From Clostridium sp. (lineage in GTDB: Bacteria; Bacillota; Clostridia; Clostridiales; Clostridiaceae): a DNA stretch of 13,593 nt. A program made the translations under genes and the position numbers. The first letter of the stretch is position 1. Each line of letters starts with the position of its first letter. Location of the stretch: the NCBI GenBank assembly GCA_018372555.1, contig JAHAIU010000068.1, positions 1-13,593 on the forward strand, in the 5' to 3' direction. Shown here in pieces: positions 13,278 through 13,593 of this stretch. A model generated the notes under the pieces. The model saw only the letters and a list, made by a program, of their open reading frames with translations. It made no database searches and was not told where the DNA came from.

Positions 13278-13593
13278 ATGAATTTAATTTACTTATTTAT
13301 TGCTTTAGGGGCTACGATCCTAGGTTCAATGGCAGGTCTTGGTGGCGGGGTAATAATCAAGCCCATTCTAGATTTCTTAGGCGACTATAACTTATCAACA
13401 ATAAGTGTATTATCGTCATTCACTGTTTTTTCTATGGCTATAGTTTCTATAATTAAGCAAATACGTTATAAATTTAAAATCGAAGTAAGAAAAACTGTGC
13501 TTATTGGTATAGGTTCAATCTTTGGAGGTCTTATAGGAGAAAAACTAGTAAAGCTCATTTTAACCTTAATGCAACCAACAAAAGTTACAGTAA
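13278..13593 (+). CDS. TauE/SafE-family anion exporter, N-terminal part (runs off the window)
   Basis: The first 105 residues of a membrane protein are present. The N-terminal segment MNLIYLFIALGATILGSMAGLGGGVIIKPIL carries the glycine-rich GLGGG signature with a following proline that marks TauE/SafE permeases. Two further hydrophobic stretches follow (about 41-60 and 73-90) with a positively charged loop between them. The family moves sulfite, sulfate, sulfoacetate or other organic anions out of cells. It starts at ATG 13278 with GGAGGA 7 nt upstream. It is the next gene after the DeoR-type regulator, beyond a terminator. A partial match to the shared box (TGCACAAAAGTTTG, 13247-13260) lies just before its ribosome site. 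The nearby sulfatase makes sulfate export an attractive but unproven role. Confidence 0.87.
   Translation, partial: MNLIYLFIALGATILGSMAGLGGGVIIKPILDFLGDYNLSTISVLSSFTVFSMAIVSIIKQIRYKFKIEVRKTVLIGIGSIFGGLIGEKLVKLILTLMQPTKVTV

Noticed and set aside
1..13593. CRISPR array, tRNA, rRNA or phage attachment site
   Set aside because: No regularly spaced repeats, cloverleaf-like sequence, rRNA motifs or att-type duplications were seen.

Overview
The window looks like chromosomal DNA of a low-G+C anaerobic Firmicute, most likely Clostridium sensu stricto. The reasons are very AT-rich intergenic DNA, strong AGGAGG-type ribosome binding sites, AT-rich codon choice, a split two-gene transketolase, a short TalC-type transaldolase, and a cytoplasmic Cys-type sulfatase that would need an anaerobic maturase. 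The species cannot be fixed from the sequence alone.

Layout from left to right: (1) positions 1-643 hold the decayed 3' part of an IS30-family transposase, followed by about 350 bp with no gene. (2) A minus-strand operon (3416 to 1000) encodes the two transketolase halves and a transaldolase, and ends at a hairpin terminator. (3) A divergent SorC-family regulator lies at 3653-4633. (4) A strong bidirectional terminator separates that regulator from a long minus-strand operon (12144 to 4683) in the order ulaG, PTS IIA (ulaC), PTS IIC (ulaA), PTS IIB (ulaB), sulfatase, a cytoplasmic beta-propeller-like protein of unknown function, ulaF and ulaE. (5) A divergent DeoR-family regulator lies at 12380-13162 with its own terminator. 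(6) The start of a TauE/SafE-family anion exporter runs off the right edge.

The long operon is a rebuilt ascorbate (ula) utilisation operon. The expected flow is import and phosphorylation of an ascorbate-like compound by the IIABC proteins, lactone opening by UlaG, 3-epimerisation by UlaE and 4-epimerisation by UlaF to D-xylulose 5-phosphate. The transketolase and transaldolase operon would then pass this into glycolysis. Two things break the textbook pattern. No ulaD (3-keto-L-gulonate-6-phosphate decarboxylase) is visible. In its place sit a sulfatase without a signal peptide and a propeller protein of unknown role, with an anion exporter just beyond the regulator. The IIC protein also differs from E. 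coli UlaA at residues I recall as ligand-contacting. My working hypothesis is a pathway for a sulfated ascorbate-like compound (ascorbate 2-sulfate is the obvious candidate), taken up as an intact sulfate ester and desulfated inside the cell. This is inference.

The two minus-strand operons appear to be co-regulated. Both promoters carry a near-identical palindromic box (TGCACATWTGTKC) exactly 15 bp upstream of the -35 element, within a longer stretch of 25/32 identity. The ulaG promoter also has a separate 45-bp inverted/direct-repeat operator in its leader, probably for the DeoR-type regulator.
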